From: Serinus canaria
Taxonomy: Eukaryota; Chordata; Aves; Passeriformes; Fringillidae
Length of the DNA stretch: 64,000 nt
Reading direction: 5' to 3'
NCBI RefSeq assembly: GCF_022539315.1
Contig: NC_066321.1
Span: 2,227,001-2,291,000 of the forward strand
Part shown: piece by piece, positions 45,491-56,529 of the stretch
How the letters are laid out: each line of letters starts with the position of its first letter
How positions within the stretch are numbered: position 1 is the stretch's first letter
Translations under genes and position numbers: made by a program
The notes under the pieces: model-generated
What the model saw: only the letters and a program-made list of their open reading frames with translations
What the model was told of the DNA's origin: nothing
Databases searched by the model: none

Positions 45491-46611
45491 GCAGGTCCCT
45501 GTCAGGAGCACTCTGTCCTGGCCTGGCACATGTGGAACTCCACCGTGGAATCCTGGTGATTCTTTCTGGGATGTGTCACTGTGGGATTTCTGCATCTCCC
45601 CACATCCCAGTGCAACGTGGACATCTTATCCGGGAGCCCTGAGCTGGTATCAGCCTCCTCTCCCAGATTTATTGATGGCTCCAGGTCTGGAATGCTGACT
45701 CTGCTCCCTCTGTCTTGACCAGAACCAATCCCAAAGTTGATTATCAGTAATTAGCACAGCAGAGGCAGAAAGTGAGCAGGAAATCCTACAGATTGAAAGA
45801 AAAGCAAGAAATAACAAAACGAGGACACTCAGCTTGTGGACAAGTGTTTATTAATTAAAAATATAAGAGAAAAAAAATAGCATGATGCAGATGGAATCTA
45901 CCTGTGAAAGAGAACTTTTAAGAGAGATATTAGGGGAAAAAATATGTGCAGAAAGATTATGTGAAGCAAAGGATTCATGTGCTGGGAGAACTGTTAATCA
46001 CCTTTATCTTGAAATGACTTGCAGATCCTTCAGATGAAATTTAGAAATAGTGCTGAACTTAAACATAAATGTGGGGGTTAAAAAACCCCACCAGTACTAA
46101 GTTGAGTGTAGCTACTGAAGGGAATGAGATGGGATCCCAAAATCCCAGACTGGCTCAGGTTGGAATGATGCCTTGTGCAGGCTGCCCCAGAGCAGAGGCT
46201 GGGCAGAGTCCCAGAATAAAGCAGGGATTGATTCAAGGATCTCCTCCATGGACCCACCTGGGGCAGCACCAGAGCCCAGCCAGGGCTGCCCCCAAGATGA
46301 CCCAAAATGGCCCCAAAATGCACCAGCGCTCCCGGGGTCTCTCCCTGGGATCAGCTCTGCTCCATTCCCACCTTGCAGTTCATTGTCCCAGCCCAGCTTT
46401 AGCCCAGGCACTCCCACCCTGCTTGTTTTTCTCTCTCCAGCCCACGGGGTTTGTGCTCCTGGGCTGGGATTTGGCTCATTTGTCCTTGGTGCCCAGCTGG
46501 AGCAGGAATTGTTTTGTCTCCCTGCTCTGGGCACAGAGCTCAGCAGCGCTGGATGGGAAGTTCAGAGTCTGAAAAGCAGCACAGAGTCTGAAATACAGAA
46601 AAGCCAAACCT
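45491..46611. other. Single-copy non-coding sequence
   Basis: AT-rich at 45830-46080, GC-rich after 46150. Overlapping frames of 140-167 codons at 46069-46613 are Pro/Ser-rich shadows of one another with no domain. Confidence 0.5.
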
Positions 46612-46760
46612 GAGGTGTCAGGAAGGGACTTTATAGCCCATCCCACCCCTGCCAAGGGCAGGGACACCTTCCACTATCCCAGGCTGCTCCAAGCCCTGTC
46701 CAGCCTGGCCTTGGCCACTTCCAGGGATGAGCACCCCCTCTTTTCCCAGCTCTACCACAG
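46612..46760 (-). mobile_element. CR1 LINE fragment, antisense
   Basis: GGAAGGGACTTTATAGCCCA, CACCCCTGCCAAGGGCAGGG, TCCCAGGCTGCTCCAAGCCC and TGTCCAGCCTGGCCTTGGCC are reverse-oriented CR1 3'-end words. The match fades after TTCCAGGGATGAGCACCCCC. Confidence 0.9.
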
Positions 46761-47469
46761 TGGAGGAGAATTTCCCATGTGGGGCTTGTGGACTGTTGGT
46801 GAATTGTGAGCCTCATTTTAGCAGAGTCTGAGTGTCACCAGTGAGCTCCTGATTTCCCAGTGACCACAGGCGTCTCCTCCTGATTTCCCAGTAGCTGGAG
46901 TCTCCTGGCTCTGCCCACAGAGCTGTCTGGGCTGCTCTGATACCATCAAGAACCACTGGTCCTTAGCCTGCAGTGCCTGCACCTCTCAGCCCTGTGTGCT
47001 GGTGGCAGAGGGCTGACAGAGGCAGCAGGGGGAAGCTGTCCCTTTGATTTGGTCAGCAGGATTCCCTTGGGGAGCGTGGAAAAAGCAGCTCCCCGTGGCA
47101 GAGGAAGTGGGTGAGAGCCCAGCACTGCTGGGTGGCTCCAGCCCAGAGCCATCCCTGCCTGGGGACAGCAGGGAAGGACAAAAGGACCCTGCAGAATCTG
47201 CAAAACCAGCAGCAGCCACTGATGTGGGAGACAGAGTTCCCACGTGTTCTTTCATTGATCAAATGGATCGTCCCATGACTTTGGGTTTGTCTTGGGAGAC
47301 TTGTGATTTCCCATTTCTCTTCTTGGGAGGCTTTCCTGAGCCCTCCACACCCCACAGAGCCAAGGGTTTGCACACTGAGTGGGGCTCAGCTCAGCTGCCA
47401 TGTGCAAAGTCTAAAATGATCTTTTAGGACACTTCTGGGAGGGACAGGATCGTGGGAAAATGGAATCCC
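46761..47469. other. Single-copy non-coding sequence
   Basis: Moderately GC-rich. TCCTGATTTCCCAGT occurs twice near 46845 and 46877 as a small duplication. No exon recognised. Confidence 0.5.
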
Positions 47470-47598
47470 ACCATCCTGGAATGGTTTGGGCTGGAAGGGA
47501 CCTTAAATCCCATCCAATCCCACCCCTGCCATGGCAGGGACACCTTTCCCTGTCCCAGGCTGCTCCAAGCCCTGGCCTGGGACACTGCCAGGGGTGGG
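47470..47598 (-). mobile_element. CR1 LINE fragment, antisense
   Basis: CCTGGAATGGTTTGGGCTGG, AAGGGACCTTAAATCCCATC, CACCCCTGCCATGGCAGGGA and CCCAGGCTGCTCCAAGCCCT are the first ~125 bp of the CR1 3' end in reverse. Well preserved but short. Confidence 0.93.
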
Positions 47599-48653
47599 AA
47601 TTGCTGATAATTGCACTGGGATGAGATAAGGACAGACACTTCCTTTGGGAGTCAGGGAATTTATACAAAATTAAAAATTCCTCTCCTCCACTTTCTAAGA
47701 ATGTTGGACACAGCAAATTTGAGTTCAACACACATAGGTAGGATTTTTTTTCCACTCCTGACCCAAAAATACTCTGTTTTGCATTGGTGAATCCTTCTTT
47801 TCCATTTTTCCCACTGGGAAGGATGCACTGTGGAAGTGGCACATGGAGCAGTGGTAAGAGGAGAGGAATTTTGTGCCTTTCCTTACTGCAGGTTCCATAA
47901 TTCCCAGTATGAAACCAGGATATTTTAAACTGGTGTAGATATTAAACCCAAAGAAGAAGAAGCCAAACAGTCACCAGAGTTTGTAGCATTAGTTTTTTAT
48001 GTGTGATTTTTTTTTTGTTTGGTTTTATGTTCTCTGAAGCTCTGGAATATTCCATCCAGCTCCTGGGAATCATTCCCTGCTCTTTGTCTCCTCCTTTAGC
48101 TGGAGAAGGAGCTGAGGGCTGTGGATTTATCCCTGAGCATCCTAAAGCAGGTGTTGATTTCAGCAGCCCCACATCACCACCTTCAAATCCCTCTGTGGTA
48201 AATCTCCAAGTATTGAAACCTCTTGGGAGAAGGAATCCTGCTGGTGTCCTAATGCCTGGATTTGGAATTCTGAACCCTACATTTCAAATCCTAAATTGTG
48301 AATTTAAAATTCTAAATTTTAAATCGTAAATTCTGCTGAATTTTAGGCAGAACTTCCAGTCCTTCCAATGGTTAAAACAAACTCTTAAGTAATTTTTCCA
48401 TGATAAATGGAATTCTGGTGGGAAGCAAAGCAAAGGAAGGCAGGGGTGTGTGTGCCCTGGAATCTGCTTCCTTTTAGTGCAGGGCTGATGGTGAATTTTG
48501 GTTGTGGGACCTCTGGCACTCCTTTCTTCTGCTGGAAAATCCCATGCAGTGTTTAAGCTCCCTAAGCACCCCATGGGGATATAATCAGGGAGAAAAGAGG
48601 CTTGGGCCAGAGCCAAGAGGGTTTGCCTGGCTCTGAGTGCCACCCCCACGCTG
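47599..48653. other. Single-copy non-coding sequence
   Basis: A degenerate AAATTCTAAATTTTAAAT run lies at 48265-48345. Nothing else recognised. Confidence 0.5.
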
Positions 48654-49162
48654 CATCCTCTGGGAATTCAGCTCCAGGGAAATCCTGCACCCTGCTCTCC
48701 TTCCTGGCTCTCCATCCAGAGTGATGCAGGAGAAAAAAACTGGAGAAAAAACAATTTGTCCATCCTTTGGAAATTCAGCTCCAAGGAAATCCTGCACCCT
48801 GCTCTCCTTTGTGGCTCTCCATCCAGAGTGATGCAGGAGAAAAAAATTGGGGGAAAACCAATTTGTCCATCCTCTGGGAATTCAGCTCCAGGGAAATCCT
48901 GCACCCTGCTCTCCTTCCTGGCTCTCCATCCAGAGTGATGCAGGAGAAACAACTGGAGAAAAAACAATTTATTCTTTAACTGGAGAAAAAATTGGGGAAA
49001 AACCAATTTGTCCATCCTCTGGAATTCAGGTCCAGGGAAATCCTGCACCCTGCTCTCCTTCCTGGCTCTCCATCCAGAGTGATGCAGGAGAAAAAAATTG
49101 GAGAAAAAACAATTTGTTCTTTAACTGGAGAAAAAATTGGGGAAAAACCAATTTGTTCTTTA
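48654..49162. repeat. 107-bp minisatellite, about 4 copies, with internal sub-repeat
   Basis: CATCCTCTGGGAATTCAGCT or a variant starts at 48654, 48761, 48868 and 49013. The first two periods are exactly 107 bp. The third is 145 bp because a ~38-bp piece (ACTGGAGAAAAAATTGGGGA type) is inserted, and this recurs after the fourth unit. Every unit carries CTCTCCATCCAGAGTGATGC. Open frames on both strands (60-142 codons) are by-products. Confidence 0.95.
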
Positions 49163-51639
49163 AAACTGTGAGAGTTAGGTTAAAAAAAAAAAAAAAAAAA
49201 GATAATAAAAAGAAGGCCTTTCTGGCAGAGCTGATACTTTTAATGAGGTTTACTGATAGTTTTATTCAAATGTGACCTTTGCAGGAATCAAAGTCTAGCA
49301 AAAAAAAGAAAAAGTCCTAAATGCCACTTTATTATAGTGACACACACTGGTGTCGCTGTGTTTTAGGGTCTGTCAGCACTTCCAGGATAAACTTCCAGAA
49401 GTTTTAGTTTAACTCTGCTGTAAAATCTGGGTCTGAAACACTCCCTGTGTTTAGGAGCGTGTTTTAGTTTAAATAATAAATTTCTGTCTCTGTTCCTACC
49501 GCCCTTAAACATTTCTTGAGAAAGGATTTTTGGTTGAGAAATTCTTTGCTAGGAGGAATTTTGCTGATTATTCCTGGACAGAAAATTTTGGGAAGAGTCC
49601 TGTGCCTAAAAAACTCACTTTGAATGAGTTTGGAGTCAGTTTTCCTCTTTCTCATGAGAAATAAAAATGCTGTAATTCTGCTTCTTCCCAGAATTCTTTG
49701 TCTCCCTTTCATTTGTCTCCCTTTCATTTCCACCACTTGGAGGAAAGGGAATTTTATAGGGTATCATCATTGTCACAGAACCTTGGGATTTGGGGTTCAA
49801 AACAGGTGTGAAAATCTATTTATTGCAGTGCCTGACACTCTCAGGGTGACCCTGCATTTAGCACTGACATTTTGGGCCTTTTTGGGTTTTCTCTGTGAAG
49901 GCTGAGCAAGAAATTCCTTAAAATTCAGTATTTGCCATCTTTAGCTTTCTGCTGCTCAGGGATTTCCCATCCATAGGTTGTAGTTGGTACTGATTTTTTC
50001 CAGTTTTTTATTTTTTATTTTCATAGATTTCCTGTTCTTGTTTTATGGTTTGTGAAAAATTCTCTGTTCTTTATCATATCTTTATTATACACATAAAAAA
50101 TATAATTACAGTTAACTGATTTCTGTTAAACTAACTAGTTTCTGTTACTTCTTTTAAATTTTAACTTCAGTTAAGGTCTCTGGACTAATTTCTGAATCTC
50201 ATTTTTAAGAAAGGACATCAATGTAGGTATTTTAGTTTTTTTTTTTAAATTGTTGCTTTGTCCTCTCAGTGTTTAAAAATAAACATCCAATGTTTTGGGT
50301 GCTGGTTTACCTGCCCTATGAAGAGTTTTCTAACACCAATCAACTTTAAAAAATCCAAAATTAACATCAATTCACCCCAGCCACTGCCACAAAGCCCAGT
50401 TTCAAGCTGCACTGCAATGTTTTCCAACAAATCCTGAATTAAATCCTTCTGGAAATACAGGGAGACATCCCAGATCCATTGTTCCACCCTTCCCTTTGCA
50501 TTTCCTAAAATAAACCAGACTCATTTTCTCTCCCCTTCTGTTTTTCATGAATAAAGTTTGGGAATTAGTGATTTATTAGCAAAAAGGGTCTGAAAGCCAT
50601 GAAGAGATTCTTCTGTGTGGCTGTATCATTTACTTTGAAATGTTAAGTATATCTATATATAGTCAGCAGGTGGATTTTAATGTCTGTGGATATATATATA
50701 TGTATTTTCCCCCAAATTAGTTTTCCAGCAGCATGTGCTGATTAGAGAAATGACAAGAAAATCTGATGATGACTGAAGAAAGTTTTTCTGTAAGGAGATC
50801 GTTTCAAGGGCAAGAGCAGCTTCTGCTGGCTCTCATGCTGGAGCCCAGGGAATGGAGCAGGGAATGAGCTCAGCATGGAATTCTGCCTGGTGCTGATCAC
50901 GGTTTGGTGCTCGGGATAGGTGACTAATCCCACCCTGATCAGGCACTTCTTAGCCTGTGTTTCTCTTTCAAAACGTGGATGTGGCTCCAATTAATACTAA
51001 TTGGATTTAGGGAGGAAAATACCCTGCAGGACTTTCGGGCTGGGTTGGTGGAAGGGGCTGTGCCCTGTGGAATGTGATCAGTCCCACCAAGTCTGCACTG
51101 TTTTCCCCTTTTTTCCCTCATTATTTGTAGCAAAATTTGCTGTTTGTAAACCAAGCTCCTAACAAACAGAGCGTGGGGCCTGCTCTGTACAACTGTGGGG
51201 GGAAATTTGTTGAAATGCAAATATCAGAAGGAGGAATAAGGTTGTTAAGAGTGCAGGTACAGAAAGGACATTAAAGGCCAGAGCCAAGGGAATTCCATGG
51301 GGAGCTGAACCTTGGAGTGGCTGCTCAGGTGTGGAGAGCTGTGAGTAGGAGCTGCCACCTTGCTTGGGATGGGAGCTGGAGCTGCCAGAGGAAAATTAAA
51401 GCCCTTTATTTATCTGGCTTGTAATAATTGCCATCGTTATTCTGCTGTTTCAGTGTCCAGTGGAGACACGTGTGACTTCTGCTTCTCCCAGAGCTCTGGG
51501 ATTGTTGGCCGTTGTCTTTATGGAGGAGTGGGGGGGACTCACAGCCATGGAAAGCTGCTTGTGAGCAGCCTGGAGCTGGATTTTCAGCACAGTCAGCAAG
51601 AAAAAGCCTCCCAGTCTGGTTTGCAGCACTGAAATATAG
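49163..51639. other. Single-copy non-coding sequence
   Basis: A 19-A run lies at 49182-49200 and TA-rich words at 50650-50705. Frames up to 152 codons on the minus strand near 51406-51887 have no recognised domain. Confidence 0.5.
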
Positions 51640-52070
51640 ATTATCCGAGCTGGGGTCAGGGGCAGCAGTGAGAAATCTGTGCAGGCTGTGTGAACAAATC
51701 TGCATAACTGCGCCTGCGAATCGCGGCGAGCAGCGACTTCCCCGCTGCAGCCACACTTGTTTGGGCTCTCCCACCTTCCAAATGACAAAAAACCCAAATA
51801 TGTGACAACCCCCGGGGTATTTATAGCCCGGTATTGAGTGTTGTTGTGGAGGATGGAGATGCAATCTCCTCTCCCAACAAGTTCCATATGCTGTATGGAT
51901 CCGTAGGTGGTGTTCCCGTGCCTGCGCTCGGGGATCTGTCTATTAACTCATTGCAAATGATTTGCTGCCTCTGTTTATTTACCCAAAGCCAAGCCAAACT
52001 TGGCTAATGGTGTCATGGGCATTTAAAAATATCCCTCTGCCTCATTAGACAGCCAGGCTGGGGAAGAGTC
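51640..52070. other. Candidate conserved regulatory block, CpG-enriched
   Basis: At least 13 CpG lie within about 280 bp (GCGCCTGCGAATCGCGGCGA, GCAGCGACTTCCCCGC, CCCGTGCCTGCGCTCGGG). Next to them are a TATA-like GGGGTATTTATAGCCCGG near 51816, an octamer-like CATTGCAAATGATTTGC near 51951 and an NFI-like AGCCAAGCCAAACTTGGCTA near 51990. No transposon word is present. It could be an enhancer or a small promoter. No exon is identified downstream. Confidence 0.3.
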
Positions 52071-52420
52071 GCTCAGAAGTGTTGGGGTGGTGCCTTGGAG
52101 GTTTTCAGGGCATGGCTGGTTTTAACTCGGAGGAAGTTGGGTGGATTTTGGAGAGGAAGGCTGGACTGGAATTCTCCTCCCAGCTTGGGCTGTGCCTGAT
52201 GCTGAGGAGATGCCAGGGCCTCCTGTGTGCTGTAGGTGCAATGTTGGGTGGTTTGTTAATCCCTAATTCTGCTGTTCCTCCACTCCTTTCCTTGTTTCCC
52301 ATCCCTGCCTGCAGGAACGTTCTCAGCGAGGTCAGACTGCACCTCCTGCCTCACCCCAGAATTAGCTCCAATTAGAGCTTGTTCATTCGAGGCGGGAAAG
52401 GGATTGGTGGTGAACTCTAC
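52071..52420. other. Single-copy non-coding sequence
   Basis: No repeat or supported exon recognised. Confidence 0.5.
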
Positions 52421-52489
52421 AGATTCTACAAACCCTAAAAATTCTACAAATTGTACTAATTCTACAAATTCTAAACATTCTACAAATGC
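52421..52489. repeat. Degenerate ATTCTACAAA tandem run
   Basis: ATTCTACAAA or close variants occur about five times in 69 bp, irregularly spaced. Confidence 0.8.
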
Positions 52490-52499
52490 AAATAGGACT

Positions 52500-52810
52500 G
52501 GATATTTTGGAGGAATGGAATTATGAAAGATGCACTGTAGTAGGAGCCACGAGGGGTAATTTTAGATGATTGGGTTTAAGGCATTTACAGCATGGTGTGA
52601 CAAAAGCTGATAGGCCAAGAAGCACTTATAATGTGTTGTAATTAGGAAATATTTGGCTTCTGATGGTGATGGTGTGAATTCTAACATCTGTATTGTCTCA
52701 CCCTTCTCATGAGGCTGAAAATGGAATAAAAGTTTTTAAACCACCTCTCAGTTACCCCATCTCTGAGTCAAAAAAAAAAAAAACCCTAATCAACAACTCA
52801 GCATTAACCA
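52500..52810 (+). mobile_element. LTR-like interspersed repeat, family 3
   Basis: Contains TTTTAGATGATTGGGTTTAA, GGCATTTACAGCATGGTGTG, AGCTGATAGGCCAAGAAGCA, then GGTGATGGTGTGAATT, GAAAATGGAATAAAAGTTTT and CACCTCTCAGTTACCCCATC. The AATAAA at about 52726 could be the LTR polyadenylation signal. The last ~130 bp are repeated at 55745. It resembles a passerine ERV LTR from memory. Ends are not defined. Confidence 0.55.
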
Positions 52811-53639
52811 GGAGGTGAGTGAAAATCCCCCAGATTTCCTCCAGGATGTGTATCAGGAATATCCAGCAGACATCCCAAAGCCACATCCCCAGGTCAAGGC
52901 CAGGTTCTGCCCTTGGGACCATCCCAAACCTCCTGGAATCCTCTCCCTCAGCCCAGCAAAGCTTCAACATTCCCATTATTTAATATTCCTTTTCTCTGTA
53001 CCTCTGTGGCTGGGAGCTTCCAGAGCTTTGGTGACTCACTGGAAATGCTCTTGTTCCTCTCCTCTCTTGGGAACTTTCCCTCATTTTCAGCTGGGAAGTT
53101 TCCCATTTTTCCTGCTTTCCTGGGCCAAGCACTGTGGTTGTTACCACCATGGGAGCTGGGTATGGTGCTGGGTTTAAAATTATATTTCAACACTTGACTG
53201 GACAAATTCTGGCATGAGAAAATTCCTTGGATGTGGAAATCACACATGATCTTGGGAAAAATTGGTTTTCTCTCTATAAATGGTCCTTTTTTAGAAATAT
53301 AATCGTGGCAAGAATGAATAAAACAGATTAAATATTGCTGAAGTCAGCCTTAGAATCCAAACAGCAAAATCACTACAGATCATTGTGGAATGTAGGAAAA
53401 ATAAAAAAATTCCAATATTTTGGACCAGCTTGGTTTGAAATAGATGAGGTTCCATCAAGAATGGAAGAGATAAATGTTGATCTAAATCCCAAGTGGTGGC
53501 AAAATTAGAATTATTTTGTCTTTACCCTGAATTAGAGGGAAACTGAGTGTCCAACTGGTTAAGGTTTAAATTGGAGTTTTATCATTGGGATTAATGTCCC
53601 AAAATAATCCCAATTTATAAAGGCACAGTGAGTGGATGT
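52811..53639. other. Single-copy non-coding sequence
   Basis: No transposon word or supported exon. The 120-codon frame at 52815-53177 is unrecognised. Confidence 0.5.
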
Positions 53640-53782
53640 AAAAACTCTGGATGTCCAGGGAATTCCTGGATGTGGCACTCAGTGCTCTGGGCTGGGGACA
53701 AGGTGGGGACTGGGCACAGCTTGGCCTGGATGATCTTGGAGATCTTTTCCAACCTCAATCGTTCCATGATTCTCCAATATCT
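53640..53782 (+). mobile_element. CR1 LINE fragment (3' end)
   Basis: TGTGGCACTCAGTGCTCTGG, CCTGGATGATCTTGGAGATC and TTTTCCAACCTCAATCGTTC followed by CATGATTCT. Same subtype as the copy at 13577, which shares the CACTCAGTGCTCTGGGCTGG block. Confidence 0.9.
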
Positions 53783-54218
53783 TTGTGTTTTGAAAAATCC
53801 TCCTGAAATATCAACAAGAAACAAGATGGGGGTTTAAAACCCTCCTGCTTGTTATGAAATATGTCTCTACTTTTATTTTTACTTTTTTTTGGGGGGGTTG
53901 GTTATTTTCCTCACAATTATAGTGGGAGCAAAAATAGGCACATCCTTCAATAATTTGGAATCCATGGATGCTTTTGGTTCTGGTGTCGTGAACACAATAT
54001 AAATGGAACTCGTTTTCTTTTTTTAGGGAGATACAGCTGCAGTTGCTTTTAGATATTCCAAGGCAGTAACCTCTGTAAATGACATTTAAGGAATACATCT
54101 AAAAATGCCTGCTGGAGCCTTGTAAACCAGGGACGGATTTCAGATGTCAGCTAAGGGAGGAAATGCTGGATGTGGAGCAACTGGGAAGCTTGCAATGAGA
54201 AACTGGGGTTTAGAGTGA
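53783..54218. other. Single-copy non-coding sequence
   Basis: No recognised element. T-run and G-run near 53885-53897. Confidence 0.5.
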
Positions 54219-54437
54219 AACAGCTGAGGGCAGCTGCTCTTGGGTTGTACCAGATACAGAGATTTAGCTGCTGCCACAACGAAAAAATCTTGCATTAATT
54301 TTAGCAGAACAGAAGGTTCTTTTACCCTACAAAATACTCACCTTCTTTTTGAGGAACAACAATCCCAACTTGGAAATAGTCTGATTTTTTGTGAGTTTTT
54401 TGGTGGCACCAGCAGAGCCCAGGCTGGGTTTGTTGTG

Positions 54438-54535
54438 TCTATCCAGTGAGGAGAAGAGATTCCTCCAGGCTGGAAATTGGAGCTGGACCTCTGAAGGTCC
54501 TTTCCAAGCCAAACCATTCCATGATTCTGCTGGAT
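54438..54535 (+). mobile_element. CR1 LINE tail in first duplication unit
   Basis: TGGACCTCTGAAGGTCCTTT then CCAAGCCAAACCATTCCATG and ATTCT: the last ~50-95 bp of CR1 in sense orientation. It is duplicated along with its surroundings rather than inserted twice. Confidence 0.82.
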
Positions 54536-54877
54536 TTTGGATCTTGCTGAGGCAGAGGGTGCAGAGCTGTGGGAGCCAGGAGGGTTAAACAGCTGAGGGC
54601 AGCTGCTCTTGGATTGCACCAGATAGAAAGATTTATCTGCTACCACAATGAAAAAATCTTGTATTAATTGTAATTAGGGACCAGCAAACAGCAGAAAACA
54701 GGCTTTGTTGACAGAGAGGGGAAAGGAGGGGAAAGGAGAACAGAAGGCTTTTTACCCTACAAAATTCATTTGCTCCCTCTTTTTGAGGAACAGCACTCCC
54801 AACTTGGAAACATTCTGAATTTTGTGAGGATTTTGGTGGCACCAACAGAGCCCAGGCTGGGTTTGTTGTGTCTATCC

Positions 54878-54965
54878 AGTGAGGAGAAGAGATTCCTCCA
54901 GGCTGGAAATTGGAGCTGGACCTCTGAAGGTCCCTTCCAAGCCAAACCATTCCATGATTCTGCTG
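54878..54965 (+). mobile_element. CR1 LINE tail in second duplication unit
   Basis: Near-identical to the tail at 54438, reading GAAGGTCCCTTCCAAGCCAA and CCATTCCATGATTCT. Flanking bases also match the first copy, which shows segmental duplication. Confidence 0.82.
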
Positions 54966-55012
54966 GATTTTGGTTCTTGCTGAGGCAGAGGGTGCAGAGC
55001 TGTGGGAGCCAG

Positions 55013-55699
55013 AAGAGTTCCTTCCTGCCTCTGGAAAGAGCAGGAATACCTTGGAGCTCCCCTTGCCCTGGCTCCAAGGGAGAAGCTTTGCAGAGCTGCC
55101 CCACTGGCTCAGGCACAGCCCAGTGAGGCTGCTCCTGGTGGATCCCGTTCTGCTGGCTCTGGTGGTGCCTCTTCCTGTGGCTGTGGCAGGCTCAGAACTG
55201 GCTCCAGGATTTCCATCTCTTTGTTCTGCAGAGCAGGCACACAGGAATAGATGATGGAGGAGATATGGAGACCTGCATGCTGCTGTGTACCAGGCAGAAA
55301 ATGAATGGGAAAAGTGGATTGGGAGTACTTTTATTTGCATAATTCCCATTAAGAAACATTCTTTTATCCCAAGAAAATGGTGCCTGAGCTAGGTTTTGAA
55401 TGAGGGATATTAAAAGAAGCCTGGGTTTTGGTTTTTCGGGGGATTTTTTGGTTTTTTTTTTGTTTTGTTTTCCTCCCTGCAGTCTGACAGGAAGCAGCAA
55501 GTGATTGCAGAGCTGAAAACTCTGCTCCACCAAACACATTCCAGCCATTCCTTCAGCCACCATGCTCCTGCCTGGGGCTGAGGGGAGGCAGGGGAAGGGA
55601 AAGTGCCAGGGAAGTTGACATCACCCCATGGGAGGTAAACAGAGGCACCCAGGGCACCTGCACTGCTGTGGCTCTGCAAAGCCTGGGATGTTTATCCCC
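55013..55699. other. Single-copy non-coding sequence
   Basis: No recognised element. T-rich run with G interruptions near 55445-55470. Confidence 0.5.
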
Positions 55700-55910
55700 A
55701 GATCCTAAAGGAGCCTCCCTGTGGGAAATGGATCTGCAGAGGATTCTTAAAGTTTGATAAAGGTTTCCATAGTCAGCTTCTGATTGTGGTGGTGTGAATT
55801 AAAACATCTATGTGGTGTCACCCTGCACGTGGGACTGAAAATGGAATAAAAGTTTTTAAAGCACCTCTCAGTTGCTCCATCTCTGGGTCAGAAAAGGGCT
55901 CAATCCAACA
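55700..55910 (+). mobile_element. LTR-like interspersed repeat, family 3 (partial)
   Basis: CTTCTGATTGTGGTGGTGTG, GAAAATGGAATAAAAGTTTT and CACCTCTCAGTTGCTCCATC, then CTCTGGGTCAGAAAAGG, align with the right half of the element at 52500. The AATAAA polyadenylation-like word is kept at about 55845. Confidence 0.55.
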
Positions 55911-56529
55911 CCTCTGGAGCAGCCTCCATCCCAGAAGGGCAGCAGGGGCTGGATCCAGGATGGGAGAAGGAATTCCTTGCTCTGTATGCAAACCCTGCTG
56001 TGCCCTTGGATGGGAGGTGTAGGATCTGCAGTGTGATCTGGGGTAGGACAACACCTTTTCTGCTTGGATTGCTTCCATGGGGAGGGCTGGGATCCTACAG
56101 GAGGCTTGCAGCTGTCCAGGAGATCCCAGAGCCAGGAGAGAGGGGAAGGTTCTCCCCAAGTTGTGTGGCTTCACTCCAGAATGTCTGAACTTCCACCACA
56201 GAGAGCTCCTGCTCTCATGGATGGGGACTTGGATCTCAGTGCTCTTATCTGGGAATCTCCAAAGACTCTGAGTTTTACAAGGAACTTTTGTGGCACCAAT
56301 TTCCTGCCACACCTTCTGGGGTGTTTTCTGCCTCTGTGCCTGGCTGAGACTCCAAGCCCTTCCATCCAAATAAGGATACACAAACCAGGAATTCCAAACT
56401 GGCCTTTCTTCCCTTCCTGTCTCTGATCCTGTTACAAACCAGCAATTTCCAAACTGGGTGCTGAGGATCCCAGGGGCTCTCACAGGGCAGTACCTATAAC
56501 ATGATTGAAAGGAAATCAGTAAAAAGTTT
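55911..56529. other. Single-copy non-coding sequence
   Basis: The 278-codon minus-strand frame at 55818-56654 starts inside antisense CR1, ends inside the LTR-like repeat and has no domain, so I do not call it a gene. Confidence 0.5.

Larger units (their letters stand above)
54219..55012. repeat. Segmental tandem duplication, units of 369 and about 425 bp
   Basis: AACAGCTGAGGGCAGCTGCT opens each unit at 54219 and 54588. Both units then carry ACCAGATA, AAAAAATCTTG, AGAACAGAAGG, CTTTTTGAGGAACA, GGCTGGGTTTGTTGTGTCTA, a CR1 tail, and GGGTGCAGAGCTGTGGGAGC. The second unit has about 55 extra bases near 54670-54740, including the sub-repeat GGGGAAAGGAGGGGAAAGGA. Identity in the shared parts is high, so the event looks fairly recent. 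Confidence 0.95.

Noticed and set aside
54633..55349. 238-codon minus-strand frame
   Set aside because: It crosses the tandem duplication and a CR1 tail, so it is not a conserved coding unit.
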